Notes: generated from the letters alone by a model not told the origin. A stretch of DNA of 16,857 bases from CAZRNB01 sp964601355 (GCA_964601355.1 CAZRNB010000063.1:1-16857), one strand, 5' to 3'; counted from the stretch's first letter, positions 1 through 6,749 are shown. Numbers and translations: made by a program.

Positions 1-845
1 ATAGTATTTTAGCCGTTACAACGTTTTCCAAATCAAACAACCGGACAGTAGTGATGCTGTTACAGAACTTGGGCGAGGAAACCAATCATTTTTTCAGTAT
101 TTTTTGAGGTGGATTTTTTAAAAAATTGGGCTTTTGGCGGGAAATTTTAGGGCGGTTTTTGAGGCAATCTTTATTTTTAGGCGAAAAATGCTGTTTTTTG
201 GGGTGCAAATGGACACTTGGTGAAGCGGGAATTTTGCCAAAAAATGATATAATCTCTTAAATTGAAAGAGCTTAAGTACAAAATAGCGAAAGTGCAAAAA
301 ATGTCAAAAATTGGCCCAAATAAGCAGAAATTTACAGAAATGCGCGCGTTTTGAACGGAAATTTACACAAACTGAGCGCTTTTTAACCAATTTTGGCCAC
401 CCCTCAAAATCAGCCCAAAAATGCGGGTCGAAAAGTCAAGGGGAATTCGGGGAATTTTGTAAAAAAAATTCGCCGGGTCGCTCGTTGCTCATATCTCGTT
501 AATAGAAAATGGTTATTTCTGTATTCTGTCTTCTGTATTCTGTCTTCTTCCTCGTATCTCGTGAATCGTATCGCGTATATGGAGATTAGTGATTGATGAA
601 TGGTAACTGGGTTGTGTCTTTTGGCATTTCTTTGTCGGATTTTGAGGGTTTTCATTCCATTTTTGCTGTTTTTATATTGATTTGTGCGGTTTTTTTGCTA
701 TTCTATGGCTTGAAATACTAATGCAGGCCGTGCGGAATCTATACCTAACAGCGAATTACACAGATCTAAAGGTTTTTTTTGACCACACGAAAAGAAACAA
801 AGTTATTATCGACATCAGATTTTAGAGTGCAGATTTGAGATTGTA
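1..845. other. AT-rich gene-free region
   Basis: No reading frame here resembles a protein. The short open frames between 311 and 655 are low in complexity, overlap on both strands and lack ribosome sites. The first 300 bases alternate T-runs, A-runs and G-rich patches. Bases 480-590 hold direct and near-repeats typical of spacer DNA (for example ATATCTCGT near 491 and GTATCTCGT near 554). A weak sigma70-like pair, TTGATT at 677-682 and TATTCT at 699-704 (16-nt spacer), may exist but has no gene directly behind it. Confidence 0.6.
518..545. repeat. 14-bp tandem repeat, two copies
   Basis: The unit TTCTGTATTCTGTC occurs twice in direct tandem at 518-531 and 532-545, followed by a partial third unit (TTCT). 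It lies in gene-free DNA. Its role is unknown; slippage-generated spacer DNA is the simplest reading. Confidence 0.7.
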
Positions 846-874
846 TTGACGACATCAAAAAGTATAAGTATTGT
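846..874 (+). promoter_or_regulatory. Candidate promoter of the R-M operon
   Basis: TTGACG at 846-851 and TATTGT at 869-874 are separated by 17 bases and point at the methylase gene. This predicts a start of transcription near 880 and a leader of about 80 nt before the ATG at 963. It is the best sigma70-like match just upstream of the operon. Inference from sequence only. Confidence 0.4.
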
Positions 875-924
875 AGGTTAGCAATTCTAAAGATAAGAGT
901 AGTGTTCGTTGTTTTGTCATGTAA

Positions 925-949
925 TCTAAATGGAGTGGTTTAATTTAGA
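925..949. promoter_or_regulatory. Inverted repeat before the first methylase
   Basis: TCTAAAT at 925-931 and ATTTAGA at 943-949 form a perfect 7-bp inverted repeat with an 11-nt spacer. It lies between the candidate promoter and the ATG at 963. It could be an RNA hairpin or a protein-binding operator. No controller (C) protein gene is visible in the window. Confidence 0.35.
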
Positions 950-962
950 GCAACGGATTTGC

Positions 963-2051
963 ATGCGATATATTGGGTCAAAAGCGAGGGTTCTCGGATT
1001 TATCGAGAATTGTGTTCAATCCACGGTTCAGCATGAGAAGGGGCTAATTTTCGCTGATTTATTTGCAGGAACTACCGTAGTTGCTCAACATTTTAAGAGA
1101 CTTGGATATAGAATTTTGAGCAATGACTACATGGCTTTTTCATATGCTCTTCAGGTTGCTTTAATCGAGAATGACCTGACTCCCTCTTTTGGGAAACTTA
1201 AAATTGGTACATACGAAGAAGTTTTGGACTACATTAATTCTTTGGAGCCGGTTCAGGGGTTTTTCTATAAAAATTACTGCAAGAGCGAATCGCGAAACGG
1301 AGATTTTGAGAGAAATTACTTCTCACCTACCAATGCCGGAAAGATAGACGCGATATTGCATAAGCTCAAATATTGGAAACAGAATGATATGCTTTCACAA
1401 ATCGAGGAATCCGTATTGCGAGCGAGTCTGATTGAATCTGTAACTAAGGTATCTAACATCTCTGGGACTTATGGATGTTTCTTAAAGCACGACGACCCTC
1501 GAAAGTTTATGGAAGTTAGACTCGAACCTTTAACGTTTATACAATCGCAGGAAGAAAACAGGGCCTTTAACGAGGATGCCTTAACTTTGATTGACAAGAT
1601 ATCGGGTGATATATTATATTTGGACCCGCCTTATAATCAACGGCAGTACCCTCCTTATTACCACATTCTTGAGACCATTAGTTTAGATGACGAACCCAAA
1701 ATTTACGGGAAAACGGGGCGGCGTCCCTACAGGGACATGTTGTCGCCCTTTTGTATTAAGGGAAAGGTCCAAGATGCACTATATTCGATTGTGAGGAGAG
1801 CACGGTTTGACCATATATTCTTGAGCTATAATACCGAGGGACTGATGTCCGTCAGTGATATTCAGGGAATCCTTTCAGAGTTTGGAGAACCAGAGGTATA
1901 TTTTTGTGGTCATAGACGGTACAAATCTAACAGCAACGGAATGGGTCATAGCAGAGTAAAAGAGGTATTATTTTATGTGTCCAAAAGGGCGAGAGAACAA
2001 AGAGGAGAAGCGATCGAAAGGAAGAGGTGGTCATATAGTTTATTCGGGTAA
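963..2051 (+). CDS. D12-class adenine-N6 DNA methyltransferase (M1 of FokI-like system)
   Basis: This gene predicts a Dam-like (D12 class) methyltransferase that would transfer a methyl group from S-adenosylmethionine to N6 of adenine in the host recognition site. The N-terminus MRYIGSK is the typical D12 start. The AdoMet-binding motif DLFAGT lies near residue 32 and the catalytic DPPY motif at about residues 221-224 (context ILYLDPPYNQRQYPP). From memory, it resembles the N-terminal half of the two-domain FokI methylase, which has the same MR-IGSK start and DPPYN-RQYPP stretch. An upstream ATG at 930 would add 11 residues, but the family alignment favours 963; neither start has a good ribosome site. 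The 3' end overlaps the next methylase by 77 nt. It is the first gene of a three-gene R-M operon and probably protects one strand of an asymmetric site. Confidence 0.9.
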   Translation: MRYIGSKARVLGFIENCVQSTVQHEKGLIFADLFAGTTVVAQHFKRLGYRILSNDYMAFSYALQVALIENDLTPSFGKLKIGTYEEVLDYINSLEPVQGFFYKNYCKSESRNGDFERNYFSPTNAGKIDAILHKLKYWKQNDMLSQIEESVLRASLIESVTKVSNISGTYGCFLKHDDPRKFMEVRLEPLTFIQSQEENRAFNEDALTLIDKISGDILYLDPPYNQRQYPPYYHILETISLDDEPKIYGKTGRRPYRDMLSPFCIKGKVQDALYSIVRRARFDHIFLSYNTEGLMSVSDIQGILSEFGEPEVYFCGHRRYKSNSNGMGHSRVKEVLFYVSKRAREQRGEAIERKRWSYSLFG

Positions 2052-2889
2052 TAGAGGCAATTACGATAAGCGGAACAAGTTGAACAACCTTACTGGTAGG
2101 GAGTGGATATATTTTACCAATAGCGTCTGGATCACAGGGTATAGCCCTACAGCTATTGAAAATGTCGGATTGAAACATCGGCAAATTCATCCTTCGCCAA
2201 AACCACCTGGCCTAATGAAAGATATTATTTGCTTTTTTACTAAGTCGAAGGCACTAATTCTTGATCCATTTGCGGGTGTTGGTGGGACATTATTGGGAGC
2301 AGCATTAGCCGGTGGCGATAGACAAGCAATCGGTATTGACCTCGAACAGAAATACAAAGACGCTTACTTAAAAGCCTGTAAAGAGGAAAGTCTTACACCT
2401 ATGGAGTTCATTGTTGGAGATGCAAAAAGAGTCTTGCGCCAGTCTAAGAAAATATTCAGCAAGGAATTCGACTTGATAGTAGCAGACCCCCCGTACTTAG
2501 ATATGATGCAACGAAATAGAACTGGGCAGAGAGCCAAACGCAGGGGCGAGAGGAACGGCACGCCGTTTTCTGATTCCGAGTGCGATCTGGGCAACATGAG
2601 CGAATCGGCGTTTTTAGATTCTCTAAGAAACATTATGGAATTGTCGGCGGACTTGTTGAAAAACGGGAAGTACCTTGTCGTTTTTTGCAAAGATTTTCAA
2701 CCGAAGAATAAGAATCCGAATTTGCTTCACTGCAAGGTTGTGCATAAGTTAAATGAAATACCATGTTTGGAGTACAAAGGCATGAGAATTTGGCATGACC
2801 AAGCGATGTCATTATATCCCTTTGGGTATCCTTTCGCTTTTGTAATGAATCAAATACACCAGTATATCCTGATTTTCCGGAAAGTATGA
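1975..2889 (+). CDS. Second DPPY DNA methyltransferase (M2 of FokI-like system)
   Basis: Predicted 304-residue AdoMet-dependent DNA methyltransferase, probably adenine-N6 specific because its catalytic motif is DPPY (171-174, context DLIVADPPYLDMM). Motif X-like HPSPKP is at 72-77 and motif I DPFAGVGGT at 97-105. The order is therefore X, I, IV, unlike common beta-class enzymes, where DPPY comes first and the HP-KP/FAG block is C-terminal. It is not a D12 enzyme and so is not the second half of a FokI-type fused methylase. The start at 1975 has a good ribosome site (AAGAGGT at about 1959-1965), although it lies 77 nt inside the first methylase gene; a start after 2051 would remove the N-terminal part. 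It overlaps the endonuclease gene by 4 nt (ATGA). Its likely role is to methylate the other strand of the asymmetric site. Confidence 0.85.
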   Translation: MCPKGRENKEEKRSKGRGGHIVYSGNRGNYDKRNKLNNLTGREWIYFTNSVWITGYSPTAIENVGLKHRQIHPSPKPPGLMKDIICFFTKSKALILDPFAGVGGTLLGAALAGGDRQAIGIDLEQKYKDAYLKACKEESLTPMEFIVGDAKRVLRQSKKIFSKEFDLIVADPPYLDMMQRNRTGQRAKRRGERNGTPFSDSECDLGNMSESAFLDSLRNIMELSADLLKNGKYLVVFCKDFQPKNKNPNLLHCKVVHKLNEIPCLEYKGMRIWHDQAMSLYPFGYPFAFVMNQIHQYILIFRKV

Positions 2890-4463
2890 GAATGGCAAAT
2901 AAGTTAATGACAAATTACGGGTGGGTACAGAATACTTCAAACCTGTCGACCATCAGGGACACTCTTGAGTTAGTGCCAGAAAATGGCGTGAGGCATATTG
3001 AACTTCGTGAGGCTATTCGTGCGTTCAGGGAGAGACATGGTGATTTGCCCAAGAGGTGGACGTGGGATGCTAGGTGTCGGATAAAGGCTATACATGCCGT
3101 TGGGCTAATCAAGATAGATAGGTCAATTTGCGGATATGAACTTACTGATTTAGGAAGGATGCTAAAAAGTTGTCAACGAGGTCACGGTGATGGAAGACGC
3201 CGGGGTGGATTAAGCAATGAGGAGTTAGACGTTTTCAAAAAGGGCCTCCTGACAAATCCGCCAGTTATCAGGGTTCTGAGACTCCTAAATGAAGATAGAA
3301 AACGCAGTGATACTGGCCTTTCAAAGTATGACATTGGTCGACAGTTGGGGTTTGTGGGGGATATCGGTTTTACCCATATTGACCCGTATTGGGTTGTAAG
3401 GCAGGGCTATAGTTTCAATGACAAGGAGGGTGATGCAGACAAATGGGCGAGGACAATACTGAGTTGGTTGTGTCAAGTTGGGTGGGTGGTCGAGGCAGGA
3501 TATCAGACGATCAACGGCAAGAAACTTAAGTTGTACCGGGCAATTCCGGAAGTCGATAAAGTTCTTCGGTACGATGCTAATTCCGTGAAGAGAAATGTAC
3601 CGAGTGAGATGCTTTGTTCGAATCACCACCCGTTTCCTAAGCTGGTTCAAAAGAGGCGAGTGGTCATCTTAAGAGAACTCTCCAAGAAGCATTTAACCGC
3701 AAGTGACCTACAACGCAAACTGGAATCCGAAGGAATTGAGGCTTCAGAAACAGTATGCCAGTTTGAAGTGGTTAATCTTATAAGTGCCGGTTTCACAATC
3801 ACGGAAAGCGGGGGATATTATAAACTTAAGGATAAAATTGAGCTTGCCATAGAGGATCTGGGGCAGCCCGGAGGTAAAATAGAGGACAAGGTAGAGGGCA
3901 TGATCGAGGAACTTGTTGTTAAATACGAAAAAACAATCCCTGCTAGGCTGGTCGACCATCTGGTACGCTACGGATATAATGATGCAAAGGCCGTCGAGTT
4001 TGAGGCTGTCGTTGCCGAATACTTTAGGTTTTTAGGGTATGATGCTGACTACTTAGGGCAAGGCCGCGGGAGAGTCCCCGATATTCTGGTAAAATGGAAG
4101 CACCCCACGATTTACGCAAGCTCATATGCGCTAATTGTTGATGCTAAGGCCACAGAAACGGGATACAGGTTCCCAGTTCATGACAAGAGGAAAATGAGAG
4201 AGTATATAGAGAAGCAGGGGCCTTTGTTGCTGACTGAGCAAATACCGAACCATTGTTTCTCATTCGTTAGTTCGAAGTTTCTTGTAGATGTTGTACCTCA
4301 CCTCGAAGAAATATCGAGAACAACAAGGATTCGTGGCTGCGCAGCTGATGTTAAGAGTTTGCTGGAGTTGGGGGATGGAATTGGTAGAGGCCATTTTAAG
4401 ATAGAGGGTCTGTTCACTAAATTTGCGATAAATGAGGTGTTGAAGGTTTATGAGATTGGGTGA
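2886..4463 (+). CDS. FokI-like type IIS restriction endonuclease
   Basis: This 525-residue protein would recognise an asymmetric site and cut outside it. It looks homologous to FokI (about 580 residues) over its whole length, judged by eye against the remembered FokI sequence. The N-terminal YGWVQN (11-16) matches FokI FGWVQN. QLGFVGDIGFT (153-163) matches NLGFSGESGFT in the recognition region. KRRVVILREL (256-265) and YYKLKDKI (311-318) also align. The C-terminal cleavage domain (about 365-525) has FRFLGYDADYLG, then the PD-(D/E)XK residues Asp399, Asp419 and Lys421 (PDI and VDAKA), matching FokI Asp450, Asp467 and Lys469. The first ATG (2886) overlaps the M2 stop as ATGA; a second ATG is at 2892. 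Translational coupling would delay nuclease relative to methylases. The recognition sequence cannot be deduced here. Confidence 0.9.
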   Translation: MRMANKLMTNYGWVQNTSNLSTIRDTLELVPENGVRHIELREAIRAFRERHGDLPKRWTWDARCRIKAIHAVGLIKIDRSICGYELTDLGRMLKSCQRGHGDGRRRGGLSNEELDVFKKGLLTNPPVIRVLRLLNEDRKRSDTGLSKYDIGRQLGFVGDIGFTHIDPYWVVRQGYSFNDKEGDADKWARTILSWLCQVGWVVEAGYQTINGKKLKLYRAIPEVDKVLRYDANSVKRNVPSEMLCSNHHPFPKLVQKRRVVILRELSKKHLTASDLQRKLESEGIEASETVCQFEVVNLISAGFTITESGGYYKLKDKIELAIEDLGQPGGKIEDKVEGMIEELVVKYEKTIPARLVDHLVRYGYNDAKAVEFEAVVAEYFRFLGYDADYLGQGRGRVPDILVKWKHPTIYASSYALIVDAKATETGYRFPVHDKRKMREYIEKQGPLLLTEQIPNHCFSFVSSKFLVDVVPHLEEISRTTRIRGCAADVKSLLELGDGIGRGHFKIEGLFTKFAINEVLKVYEIG

Positions 4464-4541
4464 ACCGGCTTTACCGAGCGGCCAAGTTTGGAATCTCCCG
4501 ACTACGATATTCGTTTGATTTATTATCAGTATGCGACCCCT

Positions 4542-4567
4542 GTGAGATTGTAAACGACACATCTCAC
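4542..4567. repeat. Hairpin after the endonuclease gene
   Basis: GTGAGAT at 4542-4548 and ATCTCAC at 4561-4567 form a 7-bp inverted repeat with a 12-nt loop. A third GTGAGAT occurs at 4595-4601. No T-run follows, so it is not a convincing intrinsic terminator; it may stabilise the 3' end of the R-M transcript or be an operator near the mntA promoter. Confidence 0.35.
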
Positions 4568-4628
4568 GGTGCAAAGGATGTGTAGTTATGGGTAGTGAGA
4601 TTATGGGGACGCCAACGGGCGAAAATGA

Positions 4629-4657
4629 TTGACCAATGGCGGCACAGGATTTATAAT
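4629..4657 (+). promoter_or_regulatory. Strong sigma70-like promoter of mntA
   Basis: TTGACC at 4629-4634 and a perfect TATAAT at 4652-4657 are separated by exactly 17 bases. The predicted transcript starts near 4664, downstream of the TTG (4629) and ATG (4656) codons that would extend the following reading frame, so it supports the start at 4704. Confidence 0.65.
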
Positions 4658-4703
4658 GCCGGGTGAAGAACGCGAAAAAAAAATTAGCCTGGAAGGTAAT
4701 ATT

Positions 4704-5039
4704 TTGACAACAAAAGAAGAAATCCTAAAGACGTTAGCTAAAGACAAGCCGGAACTGCAGAGGCAGTTTAAGGTCAGCAAAATGGCATTGTTCGGGTCTT
4801 ATGCAAGAGGAGACCAGCAGCCAAACAGCGACGTGGATATTCTCGTCGAGGTTGACCCGTCAATAGGTCTGGACTTTGTAACATTGGCGGAAAGAATCGA
4901 GAAACTGCTCGGCGTTTCCGTTGACCTTGTCTCAAGCCGGGCGGAATCCTTCTTTCGTGATTTTATGTTGTTATTCGGCATTGCGTATTCCTTCCGCCAG
5001 AGGCGGATAAACTTAATACACTCGCAACGGAAGAAATGA
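4704..5039 (+). CDS. mntA: MntA-like nucleotidyltransferase (orphan antitoxin)
   Basis: Small nucleotidyltransferase of the MNT family. In MntA/HepT toxin-antitoxin pairs, MntA adds AMP units to the HEPN ribonuclease and silences it. The hallmark GSYARGD followed by SDVDILVE, giving the GS-x-DxD metal-binding pattern, is plain at about residues 27-48. TTG at 4704 is preferred as start: GGAAGG at 4691-4696 lies 7 nt upstream, the protein then has normal family length (111 residues), and the promoter at 4629-4657 would start transcription after the earlier start codons. The fold is recognisable up to VDLVSSRA. After that the C-terminus is basic, unlike the family, and partly encoded by a palindromic repeat (4993-5007). 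No HEPN gene follows. It is probably a degenerating remnant, or an antitoxin acting on a partner elsewhere. Confidence 0.75.
   Translation: MTTKEEILKTLAKDKPELQRQFKVSKMALFGSYARGDQQPNSDVDILVEVDPSIGLDFVTLAERIEKLLGVSVDLVSSRAESFFRDFMLLFGIAYSFRQRRINLIHSQRKK
4993..5007. repeat. Palindromic repeat inside the mntA 3' end
   Basis: TCCGCC at 4993-4998 and GGCGGA at 5002-5007 enclose the loop AGA, a perfect 6-bp hairpin. It is translated as part of the atypical C-terminus of mntA, which suggests insertion of a short repeat into the gene end. Confidence 0.5.
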
Positions 5040-5107
5040 TAAAGGGAAGTAGATTCCGTGTCAAGCACGCAATGACAAGGTCGTATCCGTTCTCCGCACC
5101 TTAGGCA

Positions 5108-5269
5108 CTACGAAGGATGAATTGCGTCCCGGTCCTTCGGCTCCGCTCCCACCTTCGTAGAAGCTTCCATCTTCGCTAAATCTACGATGGACAAGTCGGC
5201 GGGCAAGCAGGGCAGGGCCCGAGTTAAGGTCAACAAACCCGCCTGCCCAAAGTCTGGTACGGCGGGCAG
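5108..5269. repeat. Cluster of intergenic palindromes
   Basis: CTACGAAGG at 5108-5116 pairs with CCTTCGTAG at 5152-5160 (9 bp), with another CCTTCGG at 5133-5139 between them. Further on, CCCGCC at 5238-5243 pairs with GGCGGG at 5261-5266, and CTGCCC at 5243-5248 can pair instead with GGGCAG at 5264-5269. GC-rich GGCGGGC words recur. The second hairpin lies just after yggS on the minus strand and could act as its weak terminator. No gene is seen in this stretch. Confidence 0.5.
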
Positions 5270-5290
5270 GATACCAGCTACAATTTGGCA

Positions 5291-6013
5291 TCAGCCCGTG
5301 AATATTGCTGAGCCGATGCGGAGGATTGTTGTCCCCTCTTCAATGGCTATTTCGTAGTCTGAGCTCATACCCATGCTCAGCTCAGTAAAATGTGTGCCGA
5401 CGATTTTTTCTCCGCGCATCTCGATAAATAACTCTCGTGCCCGAATAAAACAATCTCGAATGACGTCTTTATTGAGCGTCAGCGGCGCCATCGTCATAAG
5501 TCCTATTAGCTTCAGGTTCGGCAGTGTCTCTATCTGCTCAGCCAGATGTGATGCCGCTCCTACGGGAACGCCGTATTTCTGCGGCTCATTGGACGTATTG
5601 ACCTGCAGAAGCACTTTCGGGCATAGGTCCAGCTTTGCCGAATAGCTGCTTATCTCCTCAGCTAATCGAAGCGTATCAACCGAATGGATAAGAGAAATGA
5701 TAGGCAAAACCATCTGTACCTTGTTGCGTTGCAGATGGCCGATCATGTGCCAACGGATTTCCTTCGGCAGATTTGGCTCGTCGTGTGCCTGCTGTAAAAA
5801 TTCCGTCACCTGTTCGGAGATCCTCTTTAGCTGCTGAACCCGATTCTCGCCGAGGTCAGCAAAACCCAGACGAATAACCTCATTTATGGCCTCAACATCA
5901 GCGGACTTGGTGACAATCACAAGTTTTATTTCGCTGGGATTCCTTCCGACACGGGCACACGTGTCATTAACGGACTGTCGTACACGCTCTATTCTCTCAG
6001 ATATCTTCATCAT
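5291..6013 (-). CDS. yggS: YggS/PLPBP family pyridoxal-phosphate homeostasis protein
   Basis: Cytoplasmic pyridoxal 5'-phosphate binding protein of the YggS/PROSC family, which buffers free PLP and influences amino-acid and keto-acid balance; no catalytic activity is established for the family. The PLP lysine is in VIVTK, residue 35 from the chosen ATG. Other family blocks are GENRVQ, WHMIGHLQRNKV and the C-terminal phosphate-binding segment SMGMSSDYEIAIEEG followed by LRIGSAIFTG. The length of 240 residues is normal. Starts possible in frame are TTG 6025, ATG 6013 and ATG 6010. None has a strong ribosome site; the ATG pair fits the family best. The gene stands alone, with a good promoter upstream on the minus strand. 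Confidence 0.93.
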   Translation of the reverse strand: MMKISERIERVRQSVNDTCARVGRNPSEIKLVIVTKSADVEAINEVIRLGFADLGENRVQQLKRISEQVTEFLQQAHDEPNLPKEIRWHMIGHLQRNKVQMVLPIISLIHSVDTLRLAEEISSYSAKLDLCPKVLLQVNTSNEPQKYGVPVGAASHLAEQIETLPNLKLIGLMTMAPLTLNKDVIRDCFIRARELFIEMRGEKIVGTHFTELSMGMSSDYEIAIEEGTTILRIGSAIFTG

Positions 6014-6122
6014 AAAACTGCGCAAAAAAGAAATCCGGATTCAATACTTTATTAACCAATATGCCATCCAATGTCCTGGCAATATAAAAATGTTCAACGC
6101 TATACAAGCAATTCACTCCGGA

Positions 6123-6151
6123 ATTATGATGTATTGCTCATGATTTTTCAA
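6123..6151 (-). promoter_or_regulatory. Candidate yggS promoter
   Basis: Read on the minus strand, TTGAAA (complement of 6146-6151) and CATAAT (complement of 6123-6128) are 17 bases apart. Transcription would start near 6116, leaving a leader of roughly 100 nt before yggS. Confidence 0.45.
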
Positions 6152-6372
6152 GTCAAAGCCTGTCAGGAAACTCAAAGCTAAAAATATAGCTAAGCCATAG
6201 ATTATATCGCATTATCTGTTAATCTCGTGATTACCCATAAAACAACCGAGAACGGGTTCTGAATTTTGGTATAAATTAGGCCGTCAAAAAGTAAAAAAAT
6301 CGGTGAATTGTGCCCCAAGCGATGCCCTAAAAACTTACAAATCAAAAAAAATCATAAAAAGACATTTTTGGC

Positions 6373-6401
6373 TTGATTTTTATTGTCAAAGCTTGTATAC
6401 T
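6373..6401 (+). promoter_or_regulatory. Promoter of a candidate small RNA
   Basis: TTGATT at 6373-6378 and TATACT at 6396-6401 are separated by 17 bases on the plus strand. No protein gene lies downstream on that strand before a strong terminator at 6556-6617. A perfect TTGACA also occurs at 6471-6476 but has no good -10 at a proper distance. Confidence 0.4.
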
Positions 6402-6407
6402 AAATAA

Positions 6408-6617
6408 GTTAAGACAGTACCGCAAAGAGGGGTACGTGCCTGCGAAGGGGAATCGTTCCATGATTGTTGTTTGACAAATTTTTTCTAATATATTAAGTTC
6501 TGATCATTGCTCTCTAACATAATGTAATTATGCACCTTGGGTGCTTACAGTCCTCGGCGAGGCAGTGTGGGCCACCGGTCTCCCCCCCAGCCGGTTCCAC
6601 CACCTCGCCAGTTTTTT
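6408..6617 (+). ncRNA. Candidate orphan small RNA, about 210 nt
   Basis: A plus-strand promoter (6373-6401) and an intrinsic terminator (6556-6617) bracket a stretch with no plus-strand gene. Inside are several short palindromes: GTACC/GGTAC at 6417-6434, GGAA-TCG-TTCC near 6450, and GCACC-TTG-GGTGC near 6532-6544. The sequence does not match tRNA, the SRP RNA domain IV core, RNase P RNA or a riboswitch that I can recognise. The size is similar to 6S RNA, but I could not build the 6S closing stem. Both flanking protein genes are on the minus strand. Function unknown. Confidence 0.3.
6556..6617 (+). terminator. Strong plus-strand intrinsic terminator
   Basis: A three-tier stem: GGCGAGG (6556-6562) with CCTCGCC (6603-6609), GTGG (6567-6570) with CCAC (6597-6600), and ACCGG (6574-6578) with CCGGT (6591-6595), closed by a C-rich loop. 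Six T residues follow at 6612-6617. It works only for plus-strand transcription, yet no protein gene precedes it on that strand. Confidence 0.65.
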
Positions 6618-6635
6618 GCGCATCCCAAGCGATTC

Positions 6636-6678
6636 ATCCTTCGCAGCCCCTAAGGGGCAGAGAACGGAAGCGAAGGAT
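6636..6678. repeat. Nested palindromic element
   Basis: ATCCTTCGC at 6636-6644 pairs perfectly with GCGAAGGAT at 6670-6678, and inside the loop CCCCTAAGGGG (6647-6657) forms its own hairpin. It looks like a small REP-type intergenic repeat. The arm sequence CCTTCG also occurs in the 5108-5160 cluster. Confidence 0.55.
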
Positions 6679-6704
6679 ATGGATTACGAATGATTAATTT
6701 CTTA

Positions 6705-6749
6705 TGTCAGTCAGATTCTTCGCCCGCCTTCGGCGGACTCAGAATGACA
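6705..6749. repeat. Palindromic repeat spanning the MFS gene end
   Basis: Nested arms TGTCA (6705-6709)/TGACA (6745-6749), ATTCT (6715-6719)/AGAAT (6741-6745) and CCGCC (6724-6728)/GGCGG (6732-6736) make a long imperfect hairpin. On the minus strand it begins TTGTCATTCTGAG, a motif I associate with dispersed repeats of environmental bacterial genomes (from memory). The MFS stop codon (6739-6741) lies inside it. It may also serve as the 3' hairpin of the argS operon. Confidence 0.6.

Noticed and set aside
391..404. Third copy of the duplicated terminator element (shared TTTGGCCACCCC)
   Set aside because: Only about 12 bases match, with no partner arm, T-run or promoter boxes, so chance similarity is likely.
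311..655. Open frames on both strands in the AT-rich left end
   Set aside because: Overlapping low-complexity frames partly made of tandem repeat, with no ribosome site and no family resemblance.
930..962. Upstream ATG start for the first methylase
   Set aside because: D12 enzymes begin at MR-IGSK (963); the extra 11 residues have no counterpart, and the ATG lies in the arm of an inverted repeat.
4629..4703. Longer form of mntA starting at TTG 4629 or ATG 4656
   Set aside because: These bases form the -35 and -10 boxes of a good promoter, and 4704 has a better ribosome site and normal family length.
1471..5121. Avoidance of the FokI site GGATG in this DNA
   Set aside because: GGATG occurs several times (for example near 1471, 1573, 4373 and 5115), so no avoidance is visible and the recognition site cannot be guessed this way.
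6417..6460. Cyclic di-GMP riboswitch, suggested by CGCAAAG
   Set aside because: Only a short word matches; the two-helix GEMM architecture and its tetraloop-receptor features are absent, and no plus-strand gene follows.
6545..6620. tRNA-like sequence on the minus strand (GGCGAGGTGGTGG)
   Set aside because: Only the acceptor-like 7-bp stem is present. The interior is too short, with no T-loop or anticodon arm; the plus-strand terminator explains the stem.
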